From Bufo bufo (Eukaryota > Chordata > Amphibia > Anura > Bufonidae), in assembly GCF_905171765.1 (NCBI RefSeq), contig NC_053391.1, positions 262,091,918 through 262,155,917 on the forward strand: a stretch of DNA of 64,000 bases, read 5' to 3'. Positions 21,697 to 33,631 of the stretch are shown in pieces. Position 1 is the stretch's first letter, and each line of letters opens with the position of its first letter. A program made the translations under genes and the position numbers. The notes under the pieces are model-generated. The model saw nothing but the letters and a program-made list of their open reading frames with translations. It was not told where the DNA came from and searched no databases.

Positions 21697-21799
21697 AGTA
21701 CGAGTAGGCGGGCGCGGTGAGGTGAGCTGGACGAGGGGGTTTAAGAAGGGGGACCTGGCCCCTCCCACAATTACAGGCTGCACGCAGCCTTAACTATTT
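21697..21799. repeat. Ngaro 5' terminal A1 module
   Basis: Matches the A modules at 15636-15738 and 15881-15981 from GTACGAGTAGGCGGGCGCGG to CCTTAACTATTT. It marks the 5' end of the element on the minus strand. The Penelope terminal copy resumes directly after it. Confidence 0.88.
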
Positions 21800-21923
21800 A
21801 TCAATTAGGGGTGTGTATGATCTACCTTTTGCCATTTTACTTTTTGACATTTTATTGCATGAATAAATCTTATTGTTGCCCATCACACCCAGATATTTGA
21901 GTGCCCCTCCATTTTTTTGACTA

Positions 21924-23296
21924 ATATACAACATCTGGATTAGTCAGTGTGCAATTTAAGCTAGAAATTCAGCCATAATTTTCTGGGTTTTTTAAAACAC
22001 CCTTTTGTGCAAAATACACTATTTTACAGCCCTAGCTGTATCTGCACGTGTGAAATTCAATTGTTTTATACAGCTTTCATATTCTGTTTTCATTTTTTAT
22101 AATTTTCTGGCTTTGAAAAAACACCCATTTTTGGCATTATCCAACATCTGGATTATTCAGTGTGCAATTAGGGCTAGAAATACAGCCATCATTTTCTGGG
22201 TTTTTAAAAACACACTTTTTTTGCCATAATACACAATTTTACTGCCCTTGCAGCATCAGCACGTGTGAAATTCAAGGGTTATATACTGCTGTCATTTTCA
22301 GTTATTAAACAAACACCCGTTTTGGTCAAAAAAGTTTCTTTTGCAGCCTTTGCTGCATATGTCATTGTGACATACATACTTTAGATACTGTGGTTATATT
22401 CAGTTCTTTTAAATACAGCCATTTTGTGTACAAAACTTAAATTCTGGCCTAGTCTGGATCAGTACGTGTGAGATACACCCTTTAGATACTGTGGTTCTAT
22501 TCAGTTTTTTTAAATACAGCCATTTTAGGCAAACAAATTTAATTGCGGCCTAGTCTGTGTGAGATACACCATTTAGATACTGTGGTTATATTCTTCTATT
22601 AATAAAACATCCTTTGTGGGCAAAATACTAAATTTTTCTGCCCTTGCAGCATCAGCACGTGTGAAATTCAAGGGTTATATACTGCTGTCATATTCTGATA
22701 TTAAACAAACTAAAAGCTTAAATTGCGGCCTAGTCTGGATCTGTACGTGTCAGATACACCCTTTACATACTGTGGTTCTATTCAGTTATTTGAAAAACAG
22801 CCATTTTGGGCAAAAAAACATTAATTGCGGCCTAGTCTGTATCAGGACGTGTGAGATACACCCTTTGCATACTGTGGTTCTATTCAGTTATTTGAAAAAC
22901 AGTCATTTTGGGCAAAAAACATTAATTGCGGCCTAGTCTGTATCAGGACGTGTGAGATACACCCTTTACATACTGTGGTTATATTCTTCTATTAATAAAA
23001 CACCCTTTTTGGGCAAAATACCCAATTTTTCTGCCCTTGCAGCATCAGCATGTGTGAAATTCATGGGTTATATGCTGCTGTCAAATTCAGTTATTAAACA
23101 AACACCCGTTTTGGTCAAAAAAGTTTATTTTGCAACCTTTGCTGCATATGTCATTGTGAGATACACACTTTAGATACTGTGGTTATACTCAGTTATTTTA
23201 AATACAGCCATTTTGTGCACAAAACTTAAATTCTGGCTTAGTCTGCATCAGTCGGTGTGAGATACACCATTTAGATACTGTGGTTATATTCTTCCA
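21924..23296. repeat. hAT-B internal tandem array, part 2
   Basis: Continuation of the array at 12162-12826, with later units based on GCGGCCTAGTCTG, ACGTGTGAGATACACC and TACTGTGGTTATATTC. The segment at 22570-22640 (TTCTTCTATTAATAAAACAT) is the uninterrupted form of the site where PB2 inserted. No gene; short open frames follow the repeat period. Confidence 0.82.
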
Positions 23297-23300
23297 TTAA

Positions 23301-24187
23301 CCACTTGCCATCTGGGCCATTTTCCACCTTCCTGACCAGGCCTAATTTTGCAAAACTGACATATCTCACTTTATGTGGTAATAACTTTGGAACGCCTTTA
23401 CTTATCCAAGTCATTCAGAGATTGTTTTCTCGTGACACATTGTACTTCATGATAGTCATAAATTTGAGTCAATATATTTCACCTTTATTTATGAAAAAAT
23501 CCCAAATTGACCAAAAATTTTGAAAAATTAGCAATTTTCTAAATTTCAATTTCTCTGCTTTTAAAACAGAAAGTGATACCTCATAAAATATTTATTACTT
23601 AACATTCCCCATATGTCTACTTTATGTTGGCATCATTTTGGAAATGTCATTTTATTTTTTTAGGACGTTAGAAGGCTTAGAAGTTTAGAAGCAATTCTTC
23701 AAATTTTTAAGAAAATTGCCAAAACCCACTTTTTAAGGACCAGTTCAGGTTCAGGTTATGATACCCCCATAAATGACCCCATTGTAGAAACTACACCCCT
23801 CAAGTTACTTAAAACCGATTTTACAAACTTTGTTAACCCTTTAGGCGTTCCACAAGAATAAAAAAAAATGGAGATCAAATTTTTAAATCAATTTTTTCTT
23901 TAACACATCGATGGTTAACAGCCAAACAAAACTCAATATTTATTACCCAGATTCTGCGGTTTACAGAAACACCCCACATGTGGTCATAAACTGCTGTATG
24001 GGCACACGGCAGGGCGCAGAAGAAAAGGAACTCCACATGGTTTTTAAATGCCATGTCCCATTTGAAGCCCCCCTGATGCACCCTTACAGTAGAAACTCCC
24101 AAGAAGTGATCCCATTTTGGAAACTAGGGGATAAGGTGCCAGTTTTATTGGTACTATTTTTGGGTACATATGATAATTTTGATCATT
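23301..24187. other. PB2 left body, non-coding
   Basis: AT-rich sequence. From about 23760 it matches the PB1 tandem unit (AAACTACACCCCTCAAG, GTTAACAGCCAAACAAAACT, CACCCCACATGTGGTC). It stops at CATT 24184-24187, where the ERV-like element begins; the continuation is at 46288 (ATAACACTTTATGTGGCAAG). No gene. Confidence 0.78.
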
Positions 24188-24420
24188 CCTTATGTTGAAG
24201 AAGGGTTGAGACTAGGGATGAGCGAACCCGAACTGTATAGTTCGGGTTCGTACCGAATTTTGGGGTGTCCGTGACACGGACCCGAACCCGAACATTTTAG
24301 TAAAAGTCCGGGTTCGGGTTCGGTGTTCGTTGTTTTCTTGGCGCTTTTTGAAAGGCTGCAAAGCAGCCAATCAACAAGCGTCATACTACTTGGCCCACGA
24401 GACCATCACAGCCATGCCTA

Positions 24421-24480
24421 GTATTGGCATGGCTGTGATTGGCCAGTGCAGCATGTGACCCAGCCTCTATTTAAGCTGGA
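24421..24480 (+). promoter_or_regulatory. Putative hAT-A promoter (CCAAT and TATA boxes)
   Basis: Two inverted CCAAT boxes (ATTGG at 24422-24426 and 24438-24442) precede TATTTAAG at 24468-24475 at a normal spacing. Transcription would start near 24500 and run toward the transposase. This is a pattern match only. Confidence 0.4.
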
Positions 24481-24714
24481 GTCACGTAGCGCCGCACGTC
24501 ACTCTGCTGTGCTTAGTGTAGGGAGAGGTTGCAGCTGCGACGTTAGGGCGAGATTATGCAGTGATTAACTCCTCCAAAACACTTAAGTCAGTGATCGATC
24601 TACAGCTGTGGATCATTGAACTGCTGCTATTCAATTGCTCACTGTTTTTAGGCTGCCCAGAGCGTTTTTCTGTCACTTTTTTTTGGGGTGATCGGCGGCC
24701 ATTTTGTGGCTTGT

Positions 24715-25285
24715 GGTGCGCCAGCACAAGCTGCCACCAAGTCCATTTAACCATCAATAGTGTGGTTATTTTTTTGCTATATCCTACATCAGGGACAAGC
24801 TGTCACCAAGTCCATTTAACCATCAATAGTATGGTTATTTTTTTGCTATATCCTACATCAGGGGCAAGCTGCCACCAAGTCCATTTAACCATCAATAGTG
24901 TGGTTATTTTTTGGCTATATCCTACATCAGGGGCAAGCTGCCACCAAGTCCATTTAACCATCAATAGTGTGGTTATTTTTGGCTATATCCTACATCAGGG
25001 GCAAGCTGCTACCAAGTCCATTCAACCATCAATAGTGTGGTTATTTTTTGGCTATATCCTACATCAGGGGCAAGCTGCCACCAAGTCCATTTAACCATCA
25101 ATAGTGTGGTTATTTTTTTTGCTATATCCTACATCAGGGGCAAGCTGTCACCAAGTCCATTTAACCATCAATAGTGTGGTTATTTTTTGGCTATATCCTA
25201 CATCAGGGGCAAGCTGCCACCAAGTCCATTTAACCATCAATAGTGTGGTTATTTTTGGGCTATATCCTACATCAGGGGCTTGGCT
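24715..25285. repeat. 70-bp tandem array in hAT-A 5' region
   Basis: About eight copies of a 68-72 bp unit containing GCTATATCCTACATCAGGGG, CAAGCTGCCACCAAGTCC and ACCATCAATAGTGTGG. Unit length varies with the T-run. Related hAT-B has its own, different internal array. The open frame through it simply follows the repeat. Confidence 0.9.
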
Positions 25286-25776
25286 GTGCTTGCTATTTTA
25301 TTGAGGGGTGAAATACAATTGCCAAAATAGCAGTACCCTAAATCTGGTGTTTCAGCTGTGGCCAGCCAATTGTAATACTGTCTGCTGTCTGGCAAAGGAT
25401 ATATTTTTGTTCTGGGTTGAAATACAATTCCCTACTTAGCAATTTCCTAAATTAGTGGTTTCTGCTGTATCAGGCCTACTTTAAATCTATCCCTAAAAGG
25501 GTATATTAGATTCAAGGTGTTGATAGGGTCATTCTCAATAACTTCACACACACGCTACTGTGCATATCCAAGTCTAATTCTGTCCGTAAACGTATACCTG
25601 TCACCCAGCGCCTAAATAATAGGCCTCAAATTTATATTCAGCTAAATCTGTGGTTATTGCTGTAGCTGGTCAAGTTATATTGTGTCCGTCAAAGCACAGT
25701 TTTTGTTCTGGGTTGAAATACAATTCCCAACCTAGCAATTTCCTAAATTAGTGGTTTCTGCTGTATCAGGCTTACT
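25286..25776. repeat. About 300-bp tandem duplication in hAT-A, left of PB3
   Basis: CTAAATTAGTGGTTTCTGCT occurs near 25449 and 25745, and TATTAGATTCAAGGTG occurs near 25504 and again after PB3 near 29214. The first copy (CTACTTTAAATCTATCC near 25483) is the intact TTAA site matching the target used by PB3. Non-coding. Confidence 0.82.
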
Positions 25777-26594
25777 TTAACCACCTCAGCCCCCTTAGCT
25801 TAAACACCCTTAATGACCAGGCCACTTTTTACACTTCTGACCTACACTACTTTAACCGTTTATTGCTCGGTCATGCAACTTACCACCCAAATGAATTTTA
25901 CCTCCTTTTCTTCTCACTAATAGAGCTTTTATTTGGTGGTATTTCATTGCTGCTGACATTTTTACTTTTTTTTGTTATTAATCGAAATTTAACGATTTTT
26001 TTTGCAAAAAAATGACATTTTTCACTTTCAGTTGTAAAATTTAGCAAAAAAAACGACATCCATATATAATTTTTTGCTCTAAATTTATTGTTCTACATGT
26101 CTTTGATAAAAAAAAATGTTTGGGTAAAAAAAAAATGGTTTGGGTAAAAGTTATAGCGTTTACAAACTATGCTACAAAAATGTGAATTTCCGCTTTTTGA
26201 AGCAGCTCTGACTTTCTGAGCAGCTGTCATGTTTCCTGAGGTTCTACAATGGCCAGACAGTATGACCCCATTTCGGAAAGTAGACACCCTAAGGTATTCG
26301 CTGATGTTCATAGTGAGTTCATAGAACTTTTTATTTTTTGTCACAAGTTAGCGGAAAATGATGATTTTTTTTTTTCTTACAAAGTCTCATATTCCACTGA
26401 CTTGTGACAAAAAATAAAAACTATGAACTCACTATGCCCATCAGCGAATACCTTGGGGTGTATTCTTTCCAAAATGGGGTCACTTGTGGGGTAGTTATAC
26501 TGCTCTGGCATTCTAGGGGCCCAAATGTGTGGTAAGTAGTTTGAAATCAAAATCTGTAAAAAATGGCCGGTGAAATCCGAAAGGTGCTCTTTGG

Positions 26595-26911
26595 AATGTG
26601 GGCCCCTTTGCCCACCTAGGCTGCAAAAAAGTGTCACACATCTGGTATGTACGTACTCAGGAGAAGTTGGGCAATGTGTTTTGGGGTGTCATTTTACATA
26701 TACCCATGCTGGGTGAGAGAAATATCTTGGCAAAAGACAACTTTTCCTATTTTTTTTATACAAAGTTGGCATTTGACCAAGATATTTATCTCACCCAGCA
26801 TGGGTATATGTAAAATGACACCCCAAGACACATTGCCCAACTTCTCCTGAGTACGGAGATACCACATGTGTGACACTTTTTTGCAGCCTAGGTGGGCAAA
26901 GGGGCCCACAT
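26595..26911. repeat. Hairpin module of PB3
   Basis: Inverted repeat of about 315 bp centred near 26755: GTGGGCCCCTTTGCCCACCT on the left and AGGTGGGCAAAGGGGCCCAC on the right, with ACATATACCCATGCTGGGTG and its complement within. PB4 has three copies of this module. Confidence 0.88.
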
Positions 26912-27054
26912 TCCAAAGAGCACCTTTCGGAAAATATAAATGTCTAAAAATTTTTACGCATTTGGATTCCGTGAGGGGTATGGTGAGTTCATGTGAGATT
27001 TTATTTTTTGTCAGTGGAATATGAGACTTTGTAAGAAAAAAAATAATAATTTCC

Positions 27055-27865
27055 GCTAACTTGGGCCAAAAAAATGTCTGAATGGAGCCTTACAGGGGGG
27101 TGATCAATGACAGGGGGGTGATCAGGGAGTCTATATGGGGTGATCACCCCCCTGTAAGGCTCCATTTAGATGTCCGTATGTGTTTTGCGGATCCGATCCA
27201 TGTATCAGTGGATCCGTAAAAATCATACGGACATCTGAATGCAGCCTTACAGGGGGGTGATCAATGACAGGGGGGTGATCAATGACAGGGGGGTAATCAG
27301 GGAGTCTATATGGGGTGATCACCCCCCTGTCATTGATCACCCCCCTATAAGGCTCCATTCAGATGTCCGTATGTGTTTTGCGGATCCGATCCATGTATCA
27401 GTGGATCCGTAAAAATCATACGGACATCTGAATGCAGCCTTACAGGGGGGTGATCAATGACAGGGGGGTGATCAGGGAGTCTATATGGGGTGATCACCCC
27501 CCTGTAAGGCTCCATTCAGACACCTGTATGTGTTTTGCGGATCCGATCCATGTATCCGTGGATTCGTAAAAAACATACGGACATCTGAATGCAGCCTTAC
27601 AGGGGGGTGATCAATGACAGGGGGGTGATCAATGACAGGGGGGTGATCAGGGAGTCTATATGGGGTGATCACCCCCGTCATTGATCACCCCCCTGTAAGG
27701 CTCCATTCAGACGTCCGTATGCGTTTTGCGGATCCGATCCATGTATCAGTGGATCTGTAAAAATCATACGGACATCTGAATGGAGCCTTACAGGGGGGTG
27801 ATCAATGACAGGGGGGTGATCAGGGAGTCTATATGGGGTGATCAGGGGTGATCAGGGGTTCATAA
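27055..27865. repeat. Tandem array of PB3 (GATCACCCCCCTG units)
   Basis: Four to five units of 160-190 bp, marked by TTTTGCGGATCCGATCCATG near 27182, 27373, 27532 and 27725. Within units, CAGGGGGGTGATC and GATCACCCCCCTG face each other, as do CCGTATG and CATACGG, so each unit is itself palindromic. Non-coding. Confidence 0.88.
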
Positions 27866-27991
27866 GGGGTTAATAAGTGACGGGGGGTGTAGTGTAGTGT
27901 AGTGGTGTTTGGTGCTACTTTACTGAGCTGCCTGTGTCCTCTGGTGGTCGATCCAAACAAAAGGGACCACCAGAGGACCAGGTAGCAGGTA

Positions 27992-28931
27992 CAGTACAGA
28001 CCAAAAGTTTGGACACACCTTCTCATTCAAAGAGTTTTCTTTATTTTCATGACTATGAAGGCATCAAAACTATGAATTAACACATGTGAAATTATATACA
28101 TAACAAACAAGTGTGAAACAACTGAAAATATGTAATATTCTAGGTTCTTCAAAGTAGCCACCTTTTGCTTTGATTACTGCTTTGCACACTCTTGGCATTC
28201 TCTTGATGAGCTTCAAGAGGTAGTCCCCTGAAATGGTCTTCCAACAGTCTTGAAGGAGCTCCCAGAGATGCTTAGCACTTTTTGGCCCTTTTGCCTTCAC
28301 TCTGCGGTCCAGCTCACCCCAAACCATCTCGATTGGGTTCAGGTCCTGTGACTGTATAGGCCAGGTCATCTGGCGCAGCACCCCATCACTCTCCTTCATG
28401 GTCAAATAGCCCTTACTTTCAAAGTTTTCCCAATTTTTTCGGCTGACTGACTGACCTTCATTTCTTAAAGTAATGATGGCCACTCATTTTTCTTTACTTA
28501 GCTGCTTTTTTCTTGCCACAAAACAAATTCTAACAGTCTATTCAGTAGGACTATCAGCTGTGTATCCACCTGATTTCTCCTCAATGCAACTGATGGTCCC
28601 AACCCCATTTATAAGGCAAGAAATCCCACTTATTAAACCTGACAGGGCACACCTGTGAAGTGAAAACCATTTCAGGGGACTACCTCTTGAAGCTCATCAA
28701 GAGAATGCCAAGAGTGTGCAAAGCAGTAATCAAAGCAAAAGGTGGCTACTTTGAAGAACCTAGAATATGACATATTTTCAGTTGTTTCACACTTGTTTGT
28801 TATGTATATAATTCCACATGTGTTAATTCATAGTTTTGATGCCTTCAGTGTGAATCTACAATTTTCATAGTAATCAAAATAAAGAAAATTCTTTGAATGA
28901 GAAGGTGTGTCCAAACTTTTGGTCTGTACTG
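27992..28931 (-). mobile_element. Tc1/mariner fold-back derivative
   Basis: Ends are CAGTACAGACCAAAAGTTTG and its complement, with TA on each side (27990-27991 and 28932-28933). The left third (27992-28250) is an inverted copy of the right third (28670-28931), both derived from the 3' end of a Tc1 element. PB4 has the empty site near 38982-38999: TATACCTGCTACC on that strand equals GGTAGCAGGTATA here. Confidence 0.92.
28130..28483 (-). pseudogene. C-terminal fragment of a Tc1-like transposase
   Basis: On the minus strand a frame from 28483 reads through SQDLNPIEMVWGELDRRVKA, the end of the DDE core with its catalytic Glu, and on to the usual C-terminal end KAVIKAKGGYFEEPRI, after which it reads on into the terminal repeat. 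The DNA-binding domain and the two catalytic Asp residues are absent. It is a remnant captured in the fold-back element and cannot act. Confidence 0.87.
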
Positions 28932-29195
28932 TATATTAGACGCTGTTATCAAAACAGCGTCTAATATACCTGTTAGGGGTTAAAAAAATCGCATCTCCAG
29001 CCTGCCAGCGAACGATCGCCGCTGACAGGCTGGAGATCCACTCGCTTACCTTCAGATCCTGTGAACGCACGTGCCTGTGTGCGCGCGTTCACAGGAAATC
29101 TCGCGTCTCGCGAGATGACGCGTAGATGCGTGACTCTGCGCAGGGCTGCCGCCTCCGGAACGCGATCCTGCGTTACGCAGTCCGGAGGCGGTTAA

Positions 29196-29504
29196 ATCTA
29201 TCCATAAAAGGGTATATTAGATTCAAGGTGCTGATAGGGTCATTCTCAATAACTTCACACACACGCTACTGTGCATATCCAAGTCTAATTCTGTCCGTAA
29301 ACGTATACCTGTCACCCAGCGCCTAAATAATAGGCCTCAAATTTATATTCAGCTAAATCTGTCATTACTGCTGTGCCTGTATTAGTGTAATACGGTACCT
29401 AAATAGATAGCCAGATAGTGTTAGGTGTCTGTAAAAAAAGGCCTGAATTTGAATTCAATACATTGGGCCAAATAATATTTTTCTTATTGTGGTGAACGGT
29501 AACA
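29196..29504. other. hAT-A 5' untranslated region after PB3
   Basis: Resumes the hAT-A sequence interrupted at 25776 (AATCTATCCATAAAAGGG). It carries no other feature before the transposase start at 29505. Confidence 0.7.
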
Positions 29505-32500
29505 ATGAGGAAAACATCTAGTAAGGGACGCGGACATGGTCATGGTGGTGTTAGTGGACCCTCTGGTGCTGGGAGAGGACGTGGCCGTTCTGCCACAGCC
29601 ACACGTCCTAGTGTACCAACTACCTCAGGTCCCAGTAGCCGCCAGAATTTACAGGGATATTTGGTGGGGCCCAATGCCGTTCTAAGGATGGTAAGGCCTG
29701 AGCAGGTACAGGCATTAGTCAATTGGGTGGCCGACAGTTGATCCAGCACGTTCACATTATCTCCCACCCAGTCTTCTGCAGAAAGCGCACAGATGGCGCA
29801 TGAAAACCAAGCCCATCAGTCTGTCACATCACCCCCATGCATACCAGGGAAACTGTCTGAGCCTCAAGTTATGCAGCAGTCTCTTATGCCGTTTGAAGAC
29901 TCTGCTGGCAGGGTTTCCCAAGGGCATCCACCTAGCCCTTCCCCAGCGGTGGAAGACCTAGAATGCACTAACGCACAACCACTTATGTTTCCTGATGATG
30001 AGGACATGGGAATACCACCTCAGCACGTCTCTGATGATGACGAAACACAGGTGCCAACTGCTGCGTCTTTCTGCAGTGTGCAGACTGAACAGGAGGTCAG
30101 GGATGAATACGATGCAGGGGACGATGAGGTCCTAGACCCCACATGGAATGAATGTCGTGCCACTGACTTTCACAGTTCGGAGGAAGAGGCAGTGGTGAGA
30201 CCGAGCCAACAGCGTAGCAAAAGAGGGAGCAGTGGGCAAAAGCAGAACACCCGCCACCAAGAGACTCCGCCTGCTACTGATCGCCGCCATCTGGGACCGA
30301 GCACCCCAAAGGCAGCTTCAAGGAGTTCCCTGGCATGGCACTTCTTCAAACAATGTGCTGACGACAAGACCCGAGTGGTTTGCACGCTGTGCCATCAGAG
30401 CCTGAAGTGAGGCATTAACGTTCTGAACCTTAGCACAACCTGCATGACCAGGCACCTGCATGCAAAGCATGAACTGCAGTGGAGTAAACACCTTAAAAAC
30501 AAGGAAGTCACTCAGGCTCACCCTGCTACCTCTTCTGCTGCTGCCGCCTCGGCCTCTTCTGCTGCTGCCGCCGCCTCGGCTTCTTCCTCCGCCTCTGGAG
30601 GAACGTTGGCACCTGCCGCCCAGCAAACATGGGATGTACCACCAACACCACCACCTGCGTCACCAAGCATCTCAACCATGTCACACGGCAGCGTTCAGCT
30701 CTCCATCTCACAAACATTTGAGAGAAAGCGTAAATTCCCACCTACCCACCCTCGATCCCTGAATGCCAGCATTTCTAAACTACTGGCCTATGAAATGCTG
30801 TCATTTAGGCTGGTGGACACAGACAGCTTCAAACAGCTCATGTCGCTTGCTGTCCCACAGTATGTTGTTCCCAGCTGGCTCTACTTCTCCAAGAGAGCCG
30901 TGCCTTCCCTGCACAACCAAGTATCCGATAAAATCAAGTGTGCACTGCGCAACGCCATCTGTGGCAAGGTCCACCTAACCACAGATACGTGGACCAGTAA
31001 GCACGGCCAGGGACGCTATATCTCCCTAACTGCACACTGGGTAAATGTAGTGGCGGCTGGGCCCCAGGCGGAGAGCTGTTTGGCGCACGTCCTTCCGCCG
31101 CCAAGGATCGCAGGGCAACATTCTTTGCCTCCTGTCTCCTCCTCCTCCTACTCAGCTTCCTCCTCCTCTTCTTCCAGCTGCTCATCCAGTCAGCCACACA
31201 CCTTCACCACCAACTTCAGCACAGCCCGGGGTAAACATCAGCAGGCCATTCTGAAACTCATATGTTTGGGGGACAGGCTCCACACCGCACAGGAGTTGTG
31301 GCGGGGTATAGAACAACAGACCGACGAGTGGTTGCTGCCGGTGAGCCTCAAGCCCGGCCTGGTGGTGTGCGATAATGGGCGAAATCTCGTTGCAGCTCTG
31401 GGACTAGCCGGTTTGAAGCACATCCCTTGCCTGGCGCATGTGCTGAATTTGGTGGTGCAGAAGTTCATTCACAACTACTCCGACATGTCAGAGTTTCTGC
31501 ATAAAGTGCGGGCCGTCTGTTCGCGCTTCCGGCGTTCACATCCTGCCGCTGCTCGCCTGTCTGCGCTACAGCGTAACTTCGGCCTTCCCGCTCACCACCT
31601 CATATGCGACGTGCCCACCAGGTGGAACACCACCTTGCACATGCTGGACAGACTGTGCGAGCAGCAGCAGGCCATAGTGGAGTTTCAGCTGCAGCACGCA
31701 CGGGTCAGTCGCACTGCGGAACAGCACCACTTCACCACCAATGACTGGGCCTCCATGCGAGACCTGTGTGCCCTGTTGCGCTGTTTAGAGTACTCCACCA
31801 ACATGGCCAGTGGCGATGACGCCGTTATCAGCGTTACAATACCACTTCTATGTCTCCTTGAGAAAACACTTAGGGCGATGATGGAAGAGGAGGTGGCCCA
31901 GGAGGAGGAGGAGGAGGAGGAGGAGAGGAAGAGGGGTCATTTTTAGCACTTTCAGGCCAGTCTTTTCGAAGTGACTCAGAGGGAGGTTTTTTGCAACAGC
32001 AGAGGCCAGGTACAAATGTGGCCAGACAGGGCCCACTACTGGAGGACGAGGAGGACAAGGATGAGGAGGAGGTGGAGGAGGATGAGGATGTTCACAGCGT
32101 GGTGGCACCCAACGCAGCTCGGGCCCATTACTGGTGCGTGGCTGGGGGGAAACGCAGGACGATGACGATACGCCTCCCACAGAGGACAGCTTGTCCTTAC
32201 CTCTGGGCAGCCTGGCACACATGGGCGACTACATGCTGCAGTGCCTGCGCAACGACAGCAGAGTTGCCCACATTTTAACGTGTGCGGACTACTGGGTTGC
32301 CACCCTGCTGGATCCACGGTACAAAGACAATGTGCCCACCTTACTTCCTGCACTGGAGCGTCATAGGAAGATGCGCGAGTACAAGTGCACGTTGGTAGAC
32401 ACGCTACTGAGAGCATTCCCAAATGTCACAGGGAAACAAGTGGAAGCCCAAGGTGAAGGCAGAGGAGGAGCAAGAGGTCGCCAACGCAGCTGTGTCACGG

Positions 32501-32913
32501 CCAGCTCCTCTGAGGGCAGGGATAGCATGGCAGAGATGTGGAAAAGTTTTGTCACCACGCCACAGCTAACTGCACCACCACGTGATACGGAACGTGTTAG
32601 CAGGAGTCAACATTTCACTAACATGGTGGAACAGTACGTGTGCACACCCCTCCACGTACTGACTGATGGTTCGGCCCCATTCAACTTCTGGGTCTCCAAA
32701 TTGTCCACGTGGCCAGAGCTAGCCTTTTATGCCTTGGAGGTGCTGGCCTGCCCGGCGGCCAGCGTTTTGTCTGAACGTGTATTCAGCGCGGCAGGGGGCG
32801 TCATTACAGACAAATGCAGCCGCCTGTCTACAGCCAATGTGGACAAGCTGACGTTCATAAAAATGAACCAGGCATGGATCCCACAGGACCTGTCCATCCC
32901 TTGTGCAGATTAG
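29505..32913 (+). pseudogene. hAT transposase of hAT-A (BED finger, hATC domain), decayed
   Basis: The product would be a hAT transposase making 8-bp duplications. The frame opens at ATG 29505 with a Gly/Arg-rich tail (MRKTSSKGRGHGHGG) and is cut by TGA at 29739-29741 and TGA at 30408-30410. The second lies inside a BED-type zinc finger (CTLCHQSLK, then HLHAKH). From 30444 the catalytic region runs open: TTDTWTSKHGQG (first Asp), GLVVCDNGRNLVAAL (second Asp), PCLAHVLNLVVQ and CDVPTRWNTTLHML. Frame is lost after a Glu-rich stretch near 31935 and again near 32140. The last part contains CADYWVATLLDPRYKDN and the C-terminal dimerisation domain (FNFWVSKLSTWPELAFYA to LSTANVDKLTFIKMN), ending at 32913. 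Two stops and two frame changes make it non-functional. Ala/Ser and Glu runs are trinucleotide-repeat derived. Confidence 0.95.
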
Positions 32914-33020
32914 ACATTAACTACCTCCCCTTAACCATATATTATTGTACTCCAGGGCACTTCCTCATTCAATCCTATTTTTATTTTCATTTTACCATTA
33001 TATTGCGGGGCAACCCAAAG

Positions 33021-33540
33021 TTAAATGAACCTCTCCTCTGTCTGGGTGCCGGGGCCTAAAAATATCTGACAGTGGCCTGTTCCAGTGGTGGGTGAGATGA
33101 AGCCTGATTCTCTGCTATGACATGAAGACTGATTCTCTGCTGACATGAAGCCAGATTCTATGTTATGGGACCTCTCTCCTCTGCCTGGGTGCCGGGGCCT
33201 AAATATCTGACAATGGACTGTTACAGTGGTGGGTGACGTGAAGCCTGATTCTCTGCTATGACATGAAGACTGATTCTCTGCTGACATGAAGCCAGATTCT
33301 CTGTTATTGGACCTCTCTCCTCTGCCTGGGTGCCGGGGCCTAAATATCTGACAATGGACTGTTACAGTGGTGGGTGACGTGAAGCCTGATTCTCTGCTAT
33401 GACATGAAGACTGATTCTCTTCTGACATGAAGCCAGATTCTCTGTTATGGGACCTCTCTCCTCTGCCTGGGTGCCGGGGCCTAAATATCTGACAATGGTG
33501 GGTGACGTGAAGCCTGATTCTCTGCTATGGGACCTCTCTC
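33021..33540. repeat. 141-bp tandem repeat, hAT-A 3' region
   Basis: AAATATCTG recurs at 33060, 33201, 33342 and 33483, an exact 141-bp period. Units contain GGTGCCGGGGCCTAAA and GACATGAAGACTGATTCTCT. The last unit is shortened. The minus-strand open frame follows the period and is not a gene. Confidence 0.9.
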
Positions 33541-33631
33541 CAATTGATATTGGTTAATTTTTATTTATTTTATTTTTATTTTAATTCATTTCCCTATCCA
33601 CATTTGTTTGCAGGGGATTTAACTACTTTTT

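Larger units (their letters stand above)
15489..21799 (-). mobile_element. Ngaro-like tyrosine-recombinase retrotransposon
   Basis: A 6.3-kb element reading on the minus strand in the order gag-like, RT/RNase H, tyrosine recombinase. The ends are split direct repeats: the A module (GTACGAGTAGGCGGGCGCGG to CCTTAACTATTT) is at 21697-21799 and again within 15489-16074. This A1...B1-A2-B2 arrangement, rather than inverted ends, and no methyltransferase suggest Ngaro rather than DIRS1. Both outer ends carry ATTT. No target duplication is seen, as expected for recombinase-mediated integration. It splits the right terminal copy of the Penelope-like element, so it is younger than that element. Confidence 0.88.
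12827..21923 (+). mobile_element. Penelope-like element with inverted terminal copies, split by Ngaro
   Basis: The outer ends are inverted copies: TAGTCAAAAAAATGGAGGGG at 12827 and its complement ending at 21923. Between them lie a Penelope-type reverse transcriptase and a GIY-YIG endonuclease, then the start of the right terminal copy, the Ngaro element at 15489-21799, and the rest of the right terminal copy (21800-21923). Penelope-like elements are known to carry terminal repeats in direct or inverted orientation. The element sits in the hAT-B internal array. No clear target duplication is visible. Confidence 0.85.
25777..29195. mobile_element. piggyBac-like non-autonomous element PB3
   Basis: TTAA at 25777-25780 followed by CCACCTCAGCCCCC, and TTAA at 29192-29195 preceded by the complement of CCGCCTCCGGACTGCG. 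The flanks rejoin to the hAT-A sequence seen uninterrupted at 25475-25500. The interior has a hairpin module (26595-26911), an array of 160-190 bp units (27060-27860) and a Tc1 fold-back element (27992-28931). It encodes no transposase. PB4 is a longer relative in the opposite orientation. Confidence 0.92.

Noticed and set aside
24561..25304. Open frame with eight near-identical protein repeats
   Set aside because: It is the translation of the 70-bp array; unit length varies with T-runs, so the frame is not conserved.
33021..33428. Minus-strand frame with repeated SCHSRESGF motif
   Set aside because: A product of the 141-bp repeat, which is divisible by three; no start context or homology.
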